A stretch of 64,000 nucleotides of DNA from Paenibacillus sp. URB8-2. GTDB lineage: Bacteria; Bacillota; Bacilli; Paenibacillales; Paenibacillaceae. The notes beneath the pieces are model-generated. The model searched no databases. It saw nothing but the letters and a program-made list of their open reading frames with translations, and was not told where the DNA came from. The stretch covers positions 4,650,001-4,714,000 of the forward strand of contig NZ_AP023239.1 in NCBI RefSeq assembly GCF_013393385.1, in the 5' to 3' direction. Positions 1 to 8,270 of this stretch are shown here, in pieces (positions within the stretch are counted from its first letter, which is position 1; every line of letters begins with the position of its first letter). Both the position numbers and the translations under genes were made by a program.

Positions 1-903
1 CACCCGTTCGTCCAACGTATACGGAAAGATATTGACCATGCACTCAATCTTCTTCCCCTTCACCGTAAGCGTGCAATCCGCATAACCGATGCGGCTCTTG
101 TTCCTGAACACGCCCTCCAGATCGACATCCTGCAGCAATTCCTTTATGTCCAGCTCCCGAACCTCTTCCATCCCCAGCATAAAAATGGAAGCCAACCGTT
201 CATTGAACTGCCGGATTTGGTATTCCGTATCGATCACCAGCAGCCCGTCCTGCATGGATTGAAACACGGCGTTCATCAACTGGTTCGTCTCCAGCACATT
301 AAGCTGTTCTTCAATGCTGCTCACGGCGGAAACGACAATGCCAAAGGTATGGGGGTGCACGTCCTCCGCTTTGCCGGACAGATCGAGGCAGCCGATGACC
401 CGACCGGAGCTGTCGTGAATAGGTGCCGCCGAGCAGGTCCAGGCGTGATGCGATTCGCAGTAATGTTCGTCCCCGAGCACCTGTATCGGCATGTCGTCCG
501 TCAGCGCGGTTCCGACGGCGTTGGTGCCGACGCTGGCCTCATCCCACCTTGCCCCCTCGAAAAAATTCACCTTCGCACACTCGGGCTCAATCTCCTTGTT
601 AAGCATCGTGCGGAGCAGAACACCGTCCTGATCCGTCAGCACAATGGCGTAAACCGTATCCTTGATCACCTGGTAGATGCTGTTCATAATCGGTTTGGCT
701 ACGGAGACAAGCAGCCGCTTCTCTTCAAGCCGGAGCCGAAGCTCTTCCGCGGATACCTGTACCCCTTTTCCCTGCAGCGGGTTGACTCCGGCCGCCCGGC
801 ATCTTAGCCAGGAAGCCGCGATTTCCGGACGTGTTCCTTCGGGAATTCTCCCGCATTCGGTAAAAGCTTCCCATCTGCTCATCGTATTCGGATAACTGAT
901 CAT
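1..903 (-). CDS. acoR: AcoR-type sigma-54-dependent activator, N-terminal part (runs off window)
   Basis: The reading frame is open from an ATG at 903 to the left edge, so only about 300 residues are visible. The start follows GAGGGGG by a normal distance. The visible part has a helical N-terminus, a GAF-like sensor region (residues 60-210, with GTNAVGTAL and CSAAPIHDSSG motifs typical of AcoR/AcoK activators) and a PAS-like region from about 215. The AAA+ and Fis-type HTH domains expected in this family would lie outside the window. It sits directly downstream of acoL, as in Bacillus subtilis, and probably activates the sigma-54 promoter upstream of acoA in response to acetoin. Confidence 0.9.
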   Translation of the reverse strand, partial: MISYPNTMSRWEAFTECGRIPEGTRPEIAASWLRCRAAGVNPLQGKGVQVSAEELRLRLEEKRLLVSVAKPIMNSIYQVIKDTVYAIVLTDQDGVLLRTMLNKEIEPECAKVNFFEGARWDEASVGTNAVGTALTDDMPIQVLGDEHYCESHHAWTCSAAPIHDSSGRVIGCLDLSGKAEDVHPHTFGIVVSAVSSIEEQLNVLETNQLMNAVFQSMQDGLLVIDTEYQIRQFNERLASIFMLGMEEVRELDIKELLQDVDLEGVFRNKSRIGYADCTLTVKGKKIECMVNIFPYTLDERV

Positions 904-995
904 TTCCGGTTCCCCCTCTATCGTACCCTTTCAGCCGGACATGCATATTTATATAGCCGCTTGTGTTGTATACGCTTACATCATTATCTATTCTT

Positions 996-1024
996 ATTAT
1001 AATTGTCCGCTCAAAGGTTGATAA
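996..1024 (-). promoter_or_regulatory. probable sigma-A promoter of acoR
   Basis: On the minus strand TTATCA (1024-1019) and a perfect TATAAT (1001-996) are separated by 17 nt, about 90 nt upstream of the acoR start. This would give acoR its own promoter in addition to read-through from acoABCL. Confidence 0.5.
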
Positions 1025-1062
1025 CGGCAAAATAACGGATAAGATGAACTTCTGATGACATA

Positions 1063-1077
1063 TTCCCAAAATGGGAA
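1063..1077. repeat. 15-bp palindrome TTCCCAAAATGGGAA between acoL and acoR
   Basis: It has perfect 6-bp arms around AAA, without a T-tract. The same TTCCCA-N3-TGGGAA core occurs at 6171-6185 and, slightly altered, at 6202-6216 and near 6978-6990. It may be an operator, or the stem of a weak acoL terminator. Confidence 0.4.
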
Positions 1078-1131
1078 CCGGCCATCTTTCAGATCATCTT
1101 ATCCGTATGGCTGCACAGGGGAACGCCCAGT

Positions 1132-2520
1132 TTAATGTGAGTGGATTGCGCGGTGATGCACGGCAAGGGCGGCTTCCAGCAGAGCTTCGGAAACGGTTGG
1201 ATGAGCATGCACCGTCGTTTCGATCTCATCCAGCGTCGCTTCCAGCCGAAGCGCCAGCGCGCCCTGCGCGATCATATCCGTGGCCCTGGGACCGGCGATA
1301 TGCAGCCCGAGAATCTCGCCGCTCCGCGCATCGGTTACATATTTGACCAGCCCGTTCGTTTCACCCATGATCATGGACTTGCCGTTGGCCTGAAGCGGGA
1401 AACTCCCCGTCTTTACTTCCAATCCTTGCTCCCGGGCGTCTTCTTCGGTCAATCCGACCGAGGCCAGTTCCGGTCTCGTATACACGCAGGACGGGACGGT
1501 GCGGAAATCCACCGGAGACGGCTCGCCCATGATATGCTCGGCTGCAACGATGCCTTCCGCCGAGGCGACATGTGCCAGCATGATCCCGCCGACGCAGTCG
1601 CCGATGGCGTAAATGGACGGCACCGCCGTCCGCATGCTGCGGTCCACCTCGATGGCGCCCTTCTTCATGGAGACGCCGAGTTTCTCCAGGCCGAGTCCCG
1701 ACGTCTTCGGATGGCGGCCGATGGACAGCAGCACCTTCTCCGCTTTGACAGTTATCGGGCCCGAAGGGGATACCGCCTTGATGGACAGCCCTCCTGTTGG
1801 CGTTTGTTCGATGCGCTCAACCCGGGTTTCCGTATGAACATCTACGCCGGCGGCGGCGAATTCCTTCCGCAGGCAGCTGACGATGTCGCGATCCATCGCT
1901 GCGATCAGCTCCGGCAGCATCTCGATAATCGTAACCCTGCAGCCCAGGCTGCTGTATATACTGGCGAACTCGCAGCCGATTACCCCGCCACCGATAATGC
2001 AGAGGCTTTCCGGCACCTCCGGAAGCGACAGAGCCTCGTCGCTCGTGATAACAGCGGAGAGCTCCGTGCCGGGAATCGGCACCCGCGACGGCTCCGATCC
2101 GGTGGCGACGATTGCACGGTCGAAACCAATGATCTGTATGCTTCCGTCCGCACCGCTTACTTCCAGCTCATGGATACCGGTAAACCTGCCGGTGCCGATG
2201 ATTTTGGTCACTTTGTTCTTCTTAAGCAAAGAGTCGATTCCGCCTGCGTTCATCCGGACAATCTTGTCCTTGCGCTTTTGCAGCTTCTTCCAGTCCACCG
2301 CAATCTGCGGAACTTCCAGGCCGATTTCGGCCGATTCACGCTTTAGCGCCGTATAGAACTCTGTTGTATGCAGCAGCACTTTGGTCGGAATGCAGCCGAC
2401 ATTGAGGCAGGTTCCACCCAAAGCTTTTTTCTCAATCAGCGTCACTTCCGCTCCCAATTGGGCGGCCCTTATGGCGGCGACATAGCCGCCGGGACCTCCT
2501 CCAAGCACGACAACTTTCAT
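1132..2520 (-). CDS. acoL: dihydrolipoyl dehydrogenase (E3) of the acetoin dehydrogenase complex
   Basis: This flavoprotein reoxidises the dihydrolipoyl group of AcoC and passes electrons to NAD+. With the start chosen at 2520 (RBS AAAGGAG, nine bases upstream), the protein is 462 aa, normal for E3. It shows the FAD-binding GGGPGG motif at the N-terminus, the redox-active disulfide (C38 and C43 in GGTCLNVGCIP), the NAD-binding GGGVIG motif and the C-terminal HAHPT motif with the catalytic His (about H440). A GTG at 2538 would add six residues and overlap the acoC stop, but it is poorly placed for the RBS. It is the last catalytic gene of the operon. Confidence 0.93.
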   Translation of the reverse strand: MKVVVLGGGPGGYVAAIRAAQLGAEVTLIEKKALGGTCLNVGCIPTKVLLHTTEFYTALKRESAEIGLEVPQIAVDWKKLQKRKDKIVRMNAGGIDSLLKKNKVTKIIGTGRFTGIHELEVSGADGSIQIIGFDRAIVATGSEPSRVPIPGTELSAVITSDEALSLPEVPESLCIIGGGVIGCEFASIYSSLGCRVTIIEMLPELIAAMDRDIVSCLRKEFAAAGVDVHTETRVERIEQTPTGGLSIKAVSPSGPITVKAEKVLLSIGRHPKTSGLGLEKLGVSMKKGAIEVDRSMRTAVPSIYAIGDCVGGIMLAHVASAEGIVAAEHIMGEPSPVDFRTVPSCVYTRPELASVGLTEEDAREQGLEVKTGSFPLQANGKSMIMGETNGLVKYVTDARSGEILGLHIAGPRATDMIAQGALALRLEATLDEIETTVHAHPTVSEALLEAALAVHHRAIHSH

Positions 2521-2534
2521 CCCTTGTTCTCCTT

Positions 2535-3947
2535 TCACAGCAGCAGCAGCGCCGGATTCTCGGCGTACGCCTTGATTCTCTGCATAAACTGCGCCGCGAC
2601 CGCGCCGTCCACCGCCCGGTGATCCGCTGTCAGACTCAGATTCATCAGCGGTTTGACGACGACTTCGCCGTTCACGGCAACCGGCGTATCCACAATCGCG
2701 CTTACGCCGAGAATCGCCACCTCGGGCTGATTAATAATCGGGGAAAAAGACTCCATACCGTACATTCCGAGATTGGTTATCGTGAAGGTGCCTCCGGTCA
2801 TATCCCCCGGAGTCAGCGTATTGTTCCTCGCGCCTGCGGCAAGCAAGCGCACCTCATCGGAAATTTCGCCCAGACCTTTCAGATGGGCGTTGCGGACAAC
2901 GGGCACGACCAAACCGCCCTCCAGCCCGACGGCCACGCCGATATGAACCGCTTTATGGATCACCAAATCGTTTCCTTCAATGGAGCAGTTAAGCAGCGGG
3001 TGCTCCAGCAGCGCTTTGGCGGCGATGGCGACCAGCAGATCGGTGTAAGTGATCTTTCGCGAATCCTGCAACTGCCGTCTGAGTGCGGCCAATGCGGATG
3101 TGTCCACCCGCATGTTGTAAGTAACTGACGGGGAGATATCCACGCTTTCGCGCATCCGCTTGGCGATCACCCTGCGCATGGCGCTCATCGGAACACGCGA
3201 CACGGCTTGTTCTTCCGTGTCCGCATTCCGAATGGCCGCCGCCGACCGGGCGCCGAATGCTGAAGCGGAAGACTGGCCCTCGTTTTGGGAAAGAGCCTCT
3301 CCACCGGCGGCCCAAGACCGGACATCCTCCTTCATGATTCTGCCGTCCTTGTGGATGTCGGCGGGATTTATACCGAGCGCCGCTGCTTCCTTCGCCGCAG
3401 CCGGGGAAATCCGGACTTTAGGCGAGCCGTCCTTCCCGCTCTCGGCATACCGCCGCACATCGCTGTCCGTTATCCGGCCCTTCGGCCCCGTGCCTTTTAC
3501 CGCTGACAGCTCCACGCCCCGTTCCTTCGCCGTTCGCCGGGCCAGCGGGGAAGCCTTGATCCGGCCGCCATGCGCGGCGGGTCCGTCCTGGGCAGTTTCT
3601 TCCTCCTCCCCGGAAGCGTCCAGGACGGATGCTCCGGCGGCGGATGACGGCAATTCTCCCCCCGCCGGCTGCCCTGCGGCGCCCGCCGGAAGCAGCGCGG
3701 ATATATCCTCGCCAGCGTCCGCAATAATCGCGAGCGGATGAAATACCTCCACCGTCCCTTCCTCGACCAGAATCTCCCTCAGCACTCCGCTTGTCTTGGC
3801 TTCGATTTCATTGGATATTTTATCGGTCTCCACATCGAACAGAATGTCTCCCTGCTCCACGCGGTCTCCCTTGGCCTTCCGCCAATTGGAGACGGTTCCT
3901 TCCGTCATTGTAAGGCCCAGCTTGGGCAATACGACCAGTTCAGCCAT
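2535..3947 (-). CDS. acoC: dihydrolipoamide acetyltransferase (E2) of the acetoin dehydrogenase complex
   Basis: This is the E2 core that transfers the acetyl group from acetoin cleavage to CoA. Domains in order: lipoyl domain (1-80, lipoyl lysine K43 in VETDKIS), an Ala/Gly/Ser-rich linker, a peripheral-subunit-binding domain (about 131-170, GTGPKGRI), a second degenerate PSBD-like segment (about 177-215), and the catalytic domain ending with HRAVDG (H443, D447). Its length of 470 aa is longer than many AcoC proteins because of the second PSBD-like segment. The RBS GGAGGT precedes the ATG. It lies between acoB and acoL in the same operon. Confidence 0.93.
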   Translation of the reverse strand: MAELVVLPKLGLTMTEGTVSNWRKAKGDRVEQGDILFDVETDKISNEIEAKTSGVLREILVEEGTVEVFHPLAIIADAGEDISALLPAGAAGQPAGGELPSSAAGASVLDASGEEEETAQDGPAAHGGRIKASPLARRTAKERGVELSAVKGTGPKGRITDSDVRRYAESGKDGSPKVRISPAAAKEAAALGINPADIHKDGRIMKEDVRSWAAGGEALSQNEGQSSASAFGARSAAAIRNADTEEQAVSRVPMSAMRRVIAKRMRESVDISPSVTYNMRVDTSALAALRRQLQDSRKITYTDLLVAIAAKALLEHPLLNCSIEGNDLVIHKAVHIGVAVGLEGGLVVPVVRNAHLKGLGEISDEVRLLAAGARNNTLTPGDMTGGTFTITNLGMYGMESFSPIINQPEVAILGVSAIVDTPVAVNGEVVVKPLMNLSLTADHRAVDGAVAAQFMQRIKAYAENPALLLL

Positions 3948-4028
3948 GACGCACCTCCATGATTTTGCAAGTATCTCCCGGACAATTCCAGGACAGCCGG
4001 ATGCCGTTCCCGGAAATGGCCGCAGGGT

Positions 4029-5000
4029 TCAGAACATCTCCTTGACGCCCTTGACGATATCCTCCACACTCGGAAGCACCAGGGATTCCAGTATTTGCGA
4101 ATAAGGAACCGGAGAATCCAGGGCACCGATCCGGACGACCGGGGCGTCAAGTTCGTCGAAGCACTGCTCCGATATAAGCGCCGACAGTTCTCCGCCGTAG
4201 CCGCCGCGCTTCACTTCCTCCGTAACGACAAGCGCCCGGTGCGTCTTGGCGACCGATTTGAAGATCGTCTCCTTATCCAGCGGATACAGCGACCGAAGGT
4301 CAATGACTTCGACCTCGATGCCATCTTTGGCGAGCGCGGCCGCCGCCTTCAGCGAGTCATGGACCTGCTTGCCGTAGGTGATGACCGAGACATCGGCGCC
4401 TTCCCGCGCAACCGCGGCCGAGCCGAAAGGAATAGGGGCAACCTTGTCCGGCACCTCGATTTTTTGCGAATACAGCACCTTGCTCTCGATATAAACCACC
4501 GGATTGTCATCGTCAATCGCGGTCAGCATCAGGCCCCACGCATCCCGGGCATTGGACGGGTACACGACTTTAAGTCCGGGCACATGCGTTACCCACGCCT
4601 CCAGCGAACCGGAATGCTGCGCCCCGGCGCTGATGCCGCCGCCCGCAGGAAGCCGCAGCACGAGCGGAACGGAGATTTTGCCGCCGAACATGTATCTCAT
4701 CTTGGCTGCCTGGTTGACCAGCCCATCCATGCCGAAGGTGAGAAAATCGATGAACATCAGCTCCGCCACCGGTCTCAGGCCCGTCGCCGCCGCTCCCACC
4801 GAAGCGCCGACAATAACCCCTTCCGAAATCGGCGTGTCGCGCACCCGCTCTTCGCCGAACTGCTCCCACAGCCCTTTCGTGACGCCGAAGGTGCCGCCGT
4901 AAGGGCCGACATCCTCGCCCAACAGAACGACGTTTTTGTTCTCCAGCATTTTCTCCCGCAAAGCTTCGCGGATACCCTCGCCGTAAGTGATTTTTCTCAT
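4029..5000 (-). CDS. acoB: acetoin dehydrogenase E1 component, beta subunit
   Basis: This 323-aa transketolase-type beta subunit forms the thiamin-diphosphate E1 heterotetramer with AcoA and cleaves acetoin. The N-terminal ITYGEGIREAL, the GEDVGPYGGTFGVTKGL motif and the C-terminal transketolase domain with VVTEEVKRGG are characteristic of the pyruvate/acetoin E1-beta family. The start overlaps the acoA stop as ATGA, so translation is probably coupled. RBS GGAGG. Acetoin rather than pyruvate specificity is inferred from the sigma-54 promoter and the adjacent AcoR. Confidence 0.92.
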   Translation of the reverse strand: MRKITYGEGIREALREKMLENKNVVLLGEDVGPYGGTFGVTKGLWEQFGEERVRDTPISEGVIVGASVGAAATGLRPVAELMFIDFLTFGMDGLVNQAAKMRYMFGGKISVPLVLRLPAGGGISAGAQHSGSLEAWVTHVPGLKVVYPSNARDAWGLMLTAIDDDNPVVYIESKVLYSQKIEVPDKVAPIPFGSAAVAREGADVSVITYGKQVHDSLKAAAALAKDGIEVEVIDLRSLYPLDKETIFKSVAKTHRALVVTEEVKRGGYGGELSALISEQCFDELDAPVVRIGALDSPVPYSQILESLVLPSVEDIVKGVKEMF

Positions 5001-5983
5001 CTGATTCGCGCCTCCTCAATCAAATCGGAGTAAATGTCCTGCACGGAAGACTCCGGAGCCGGATACGGGCTTGCGTCGGCGAACTCCAGCGCTTCCCGGA
5101 TCTCTTCCTCGACCTCCTGCCGGATAGCCTCAAGTTCCTCCTCTGTCAGGATGCCGTTCTCCAGCAGATGGCTTTCGAGTCTTGGAAGCGGGTCTTTTTG
5201 CAGCCAAGCCTCCACTTCCTCCTTGGGCCGGTAAGCGCCCGAATCTCCTTCAAAATGGCCGTGCTGTCTATACGTCTTAAACTCCAGCAGAGTCGGCCCT
5301 TCGCCCGCACGCGCCCGGCTCACCGCTTCGCCCACCTTCTCGTAGACCGTGAGCACATCGTTGCCGTCCGCGGTAAGCGCAGGCATGCCGTAGCCGATGG
5401 CCCGCTGCGAAATATCCTGAATATTCTGGTGTCTCGCCTGGCTGACGGAGATGCCGTACAAATTGTTTTCGCACACGAAAATCACCGGAAGCTTCCACAG
5501 ACTGGCCAGATTCATCGCCTCATGGAAGGTGCTTTGGTTAGTGGAAGCGTCTCCAAAAAAGCACACGCTCACTTGGTCGGTTCCTCTGTATTTTGCGCTC
5601 CAGGCCGCTCCCGTCGCGATCAAGTGTCCGGCCCCGACAATGCCGTTGGCGCCAAGGATGCCCAGTTCCGCGTCGGCAATGTGCATGGACCCTCCTTTTC
5701 CTTTACAATAGCCTGTTTCTTTGCCGAACAGTTCCGCCATCATGTACTTCAGATTTCCGCCTTTGGCAACGATATGCCCATGCCCCCGGTGGGTGCTGGT
5801 AATATAGTCGTCGTCCCTTAAGTTGGCGCAGGCGCCGACGGCGATCGCTTCTTCCCCGATATATAAATGCACAAAGCCCGGAATCTTGCCTTCCGCGAAG
5901 AAGACCGAAGCCGTCTTTTCAAACTTGCGAATGCTCAGCATTTTCCGGTACATCTCACTCAACAATTCTTTTGAAATGCTCAA
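4997..5983 (-). CDS. acoA: acetoin dehydrogenase E1 component, alpha subunit
   Basis: This is the thiamin-diphosphate-binding E1 alpha subunit. The TPP motif runs from GDASTNQST to CENN in mid-protein, and PGFVHLYIGEEA is the usual N-terminal E1-alpha signature. I chose a TTG at 5983 (MSISKELLSEM) because GGGAGGG lies six bases upstream and this length matches Bacillus AcoA. An in-frame ATG at 6031 would add 16 residues but has a weaker RBS. It is the first gene of acoABCL, driven by the sigma-54 promoter at 6092-6108. Confidence 0.9.
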   Translation of the reverse strand: MSISKELLSEMYRKMLSIRKFEKTASVFFAEGKIPGFVHLYIGEEAIAVGACANLRDDDYITSTHRGHGHIVAKGGNLKYMMAELFGKETGYCKGKGGSMHIADAELGILGANGIVGAGHLIATGAAWSAKYRGTDQVSVCFFGDASTNQSTFHEAMNLASLWKLPVIFVCENNLYGISVSQARHQNIQDISQRAIGYGMPALTADGNDVLTVYEKVGEAVSRARAGEGPTLLEFKTYRQHGHFEGDSGAYRPKEEVEAWLQKDPLPRLESHLLENGILTEEELEAIRQEVEEEIREALEFADASPYPAPESSVQDIYSDLIEEARIR

Positions 5984-6091
5984 GTGAATCCCTCCCGTTT
6001 CATTTATAGGCCCTGCTGCTGGTTCTTTCATGGATGCCCCGTTCCCCTAAAGCGCCTCCCCTGGATTAAATTGGCCTTCATTTATATAAAG

Positions 6092-6108
6092 ATGCAATTT
6101 CCGTGCCA
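6092..6108 (-). promoter_or_regulatory. sigma-54 (-24/-12) promoter of the acoABCL operon
   Basis: On the minus strand the sequence reads TGGCACGGAAATTGCAT, matching the sigma-54 consensus TGGCAC-N5-TTGCW at every consensus position. Transcription would start near 6082, about 100 nt before the TTG start of acoA. It explains the AcoR-type activator at the end of the operon. Confidence 0.9.
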
Positions 6109-6160
6109 AAAATTAAATCTGATAAGAAGCCGTGAAATGGCCGAATACGAAACGCAGCAC

Positions 6161-6190
6161 CAAAAAGCCCTTCCCATAATGGGAAAGGCT
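6161..6190 (-). terminator. rho-independent terminator of the lipoprotein gene
   Basis: Read on the minus strand, AGCCTTTCCC and GGGAAGGGCT pair around a short loop and are followed by TTTTT. The stem contains the palindrome TTCCCATAATGGGAA (6171-6185). A second palindrome, TTCCCATATCGGGAA (6202-6216), lies between it and the stop codon. Both fall 60-110 bp upstream of the aco sigma-54 promoter, where activator sites are expected, so they could serve as AcoR sites too. Confidence 0.75.
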
Positions 6191-6236
6191 CGGCGGAATG
6201 GTTCCCATATCGGGAAAAGGCGGGAAAATTGGGAAT

Positions 6237-6893
6237 TCAGACGATAAGTTTCTCCAATGCGGGAGCATCAAATCTGTCGCCCTGTACAAGCCATTGCCCT
6301 TTTACGTTAAAAAGTGTAAGTATCCCCTCCAAAGGGATTCGCTTCATTTCCTTGCCCTGCTGCTCCAACAACAAAAGATCCAAAGTATATTTTAACTCAA
6401 CCGTATCTTTTTTGTGCTCTTCAAGATTTAATTGGAGATTTGCCGGTATTAAGGAAAGATTCTGTTTATAGGCAACTTGCAGCGGTAAAAGTGTGTAACG
6501 GCTATCGACCGCCTTTTGATAAAAATATTCTGTTAAAAACGGCTTCATCTCTTCATTTCGCTTCCGGACCGATTCTTCGGACAGTATATCTTCGGACGCC
6601 TTAATTTGGTACTCCGCATGTATGTACCTCTCTGCGGCTTGGACAGCCTCGTTAACTTCGGCGGCGTCTGTATTTTCATTTGGGCTGGCCGTACTGTCCG
6701 ATGCATCAGCTGTGCTCTCAGGTGCGATCGCTGTATTTTCAGGTGCAGGGGTTGTGCTTTCGGGCGCGGCAGCTGTATCTTCGGATACCGGGGCTGTGCT
6801 TTCGGGCGGAGTATTGGACGCGGATGAAGTGCATCCCGCAATGATCACCAGTGAAAGAAACGTTGCGCTTAACAAGGATGGGATTATTCGCAT
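6237..6893 (-). CDS. lipoprotein with Thr/Pro/Ser/Glu-rich repeat linker, unknown function
   Basis: I do not recognise this family. A type II signal peptide ends in a lipobox (VIIAGC). It is followed by about 60 residues of imperfect roughly 10-residue repeats of the APESTAP type, and then a 130-residue mixed alpha/beta domain. The linker probably spaces the domain from the membrane. I chose the ATG at 6893 because AAAGGTGG lies just upstream; a GTG at 6902 is inside that RBS. It is a single-gene unit with its own terminator, between the aco operon and an esterase gene. Confidence 0.7.
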   Translation of the reverse strand: MRIIPSLLSATFLSLVIIAGCTSSASNTPPESTAPVSEDTAAAPESTTPAPENTAIAPESTADASDSTASPNENTDAAEVNEAVQAAERYIHAEYQIKASEDILSEESVRKRNEEMKPFLTEYFYQKAVDSRYTLLPLQVAYKQNLSLIPANLQLNLEEHKKDTVELKYTLDLLLLEQQGKEMKRIPLEGILTLFNVKGQWLVQGDRFDAPALEKLIV

Positions 6894-6966
6894 AGCAGCC
6901 ACCTTTTCAAATGAATTGGAAATATTTAAGTTAATTTTACCATATTTATGCTTTTAGTGGAGCAGC

Positions 6967-6996
6967 AAAAAAGCCCCTCCCATATTGGGAAAGGCT
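6967..6996 (-). terminator. rho-independent terminator of the esterase gene
   Basis: On the minus strand AAGCCTTTCCCA pairs with TGGGAGGGGCTT and is followed by TTTTTT. It closely resembles the terminator at 6161-6190, and the flanking 80 bp are also similar, which suggests duplication. Confidence 0.8.
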
Positions 6997-7043
6997 TAAC
7001 GCAGTTGGATCGCTTATCGGGAAGATGCGAGGAAACCCGGGAA

Positions 7044-7712
7044 TCAGTTTGAAGCGGCGCTGCGGATGAACTGGAGAACCTCGCCCAAGACCTTGTCCTT
7101 CTCCTCGCAGTAGCACAGCAGATGCCCGCTGCGCTCGATCAGCAGAATCTCCTTGTCGGAAGAACCGATATGCCGCTTCAGATAGGCTGCGCTCTTGTTT
7201 TTGACCAGGTGGTCTCTTGTTCCCTGCACAATTAGCGTCGGCGCCTCGATCTGCGGGAACAGATTAAAGCTCTCGCGGACGATCCGGCTAAATTCGCGGT
7301 TGGCATGAATCGGCGTCGAACCAAACTTGCTCACATAGTTCTTCAGCATAGATAGGCTGCCCAGCGTCTTCACAATCTCTCCCGGATTCAGCGGAAATAC
7401 CGGAGCGGCGAGCAGGGTCAGCGATTTGACCAGACTTTTGTAGCGGACGGCCAGACGGGAAGCGATCAGCGCCCCCATAGAAAAGCCGATGATATGCACG
7501 CCCTGCCCGCTTCCGGCAATCTCCTCCAGCTCTTTCCCGGCCTGCCGGTACCAGTCCTCCCGGGTGGCAAGCCGCATATCGTTTCTTCGTCCGGTGTGCC
7601 CTTTTAGCGTGAACGTACGGGTTAGATAATGATGCTGCTTCAAATATTCCGACAGAGGCTCGATTTCAAAAATACCCCCGGTAAACCCGTGGATAAACAG
7701 ACAGCGTTCCAT
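7044..7712 (-). CDS. alpha/beta hydrolase, carboxylesterase type
   Basis: This is a small cytoplasmic serine esterase of 222 aa, similar in size and motifs to the Geobacillus Est30/YvaK group. The oxyanion motif HGFTGG is near the N-terminus, the nucleophile S78 sits in GFSMG, and D167 (GTRDH) and H197 (SGHLL) complete a triad. I prefer the ATG at 7712 because it is seven bases from the RBS AAAGAGG; the ATG at 7718 touches the RBS. The natural substrate is unknown. A sigma-A-like promoter precedes it at 7754-7783 and a terminator follows. Confidence 0.85.
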   Translation of the reverse strand: MERCLFIHGFTGGIFEIEPLSEYLKQHHYLTRTFTLKGHTGRRNDMRLATREDWYRQAGKELEEIAGSGQGVHIIGFSMGALIASRLAVRYKSLVKSLTLLAAPVFPLNPGEIVKTLGSLSMLKNYVSKFGSTPIHANREFSRIVRESFNLFPQIEAPTLIVQGTRDHLVKNKSAAYLKRHIGSSDKEILLIERSGHLLCYCEEKDKVLGEVLQFIRSAASN

Positions 7713-7753
7713 GATCATTCCTCTTTTCGCGGCGGTTCGGTGTGAATGAGTTT

Positions 7754-7783
7754 ATTATACGCCTGCGGCGGACGGGATACCAA
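7754..7783 (-). promoter_or_regulatory. probable sigma-A promoter of the esterase gene
   Basis: The minus strand reads TTGGTA, an 18-nt spacer, then TATAAT (7759-7754), about 40 nt upstream of the start codon. Confidence 0.5.
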
Positions 7784-8018
7784 ATGGGGTGATGTGAAGG
7801 TTAAAACCTGTGATGGGCTATAGCTGTTCATGACCTAGGAGTGGAGGATTTGATTAAACAGTGAAAAAGATCTTGATTCGGATGCTTAGATCGGTTGCCG
7901 GCGGGAAATCCTGCAGCCATGAAATAGCCAAACGGCATAATTGCTAGAGGAAAAACGGCAACATGGACAGCGGCCAAAACGGCATGATAGTCGAGCTGAA
8001 ACAGCAATATGGTATGCA
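7784..8018. other. intergenic stretch without a recognisable gene
   Basis: No convincing gene, RNA or terminator was found here. The last 50 bases resemble a degenerate extra copy of the tandem repeat that starts at 8019. Short ORFs on both strands merely read the repeat. Confidence 0.4.
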
Positions 8019-8184
8019 GATAAATGGCACAATGACCGAGGCCAAACAACAACATTCTACGCGGATAAATGGCACGATGACCGAAGCAAAACAACAACAC
8101 GGTACGCGGATAAATGGCACGATGGTCCGAGGCCAAACAACAACATGCTACGCGGATAAATGGCACGATGGTCCGACGCTAAAT
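8019..8184. repeat. 45-bp tandem repeat (minisatellite), about 3.7 copies
   Basis: Units begin with GATAAATGGCACRATG and start at 8019, 8064, 8109 and 8155, the last being partial. Unit lengths are 45, 45 and 46 bp. The 46-bp unit shifts any reading frame, which argues against coding. The units have no unique spacers, so this is not a CRISPR array. Confidence 0.85.
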
Positions 8185-8226
8185 GCAGAGGTTACACACG
8201 ATGAAGGAGTTTAATGGTTTTTTCCC

Positions 8227-8255
8227 TTTCCGCTGATTCAAAACTGCATTATAAT
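8227..8255 (+). promoter_or_regulatory. possible promoter upstream of the leader hairpin
   Basis: A perfect TATAAT lies at 8250-8255, with only a weak -35 (TTTCCG, 8227-8232) at 17-bp spacing. Transcription would start near 8262, just before the terminator-like hairpin. Confidence 0.4.
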
Positions 8256-8270
8256 GGGGCTATGACGAAG

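Noticed and set aside
1141..2346. 401-aa ORF opposite acoL
   Set aside because: It is an antisense shadow in high-GC coding DNA. acoL carries every E3 motif, while this ORF has no recognisable domain or RBS.
8019..8184. CRISPR array
   Set aside because: The repeats are contiguous without unique spacers and no cas gene is nearby.
7963..8214. 83-aa plus-strand and 112-aa minus-strand repeat proteins
   Set aside because: They only read the 45-bp minisatellite. The 46-bp unit breaks the repeat frame and no RBS supports them.
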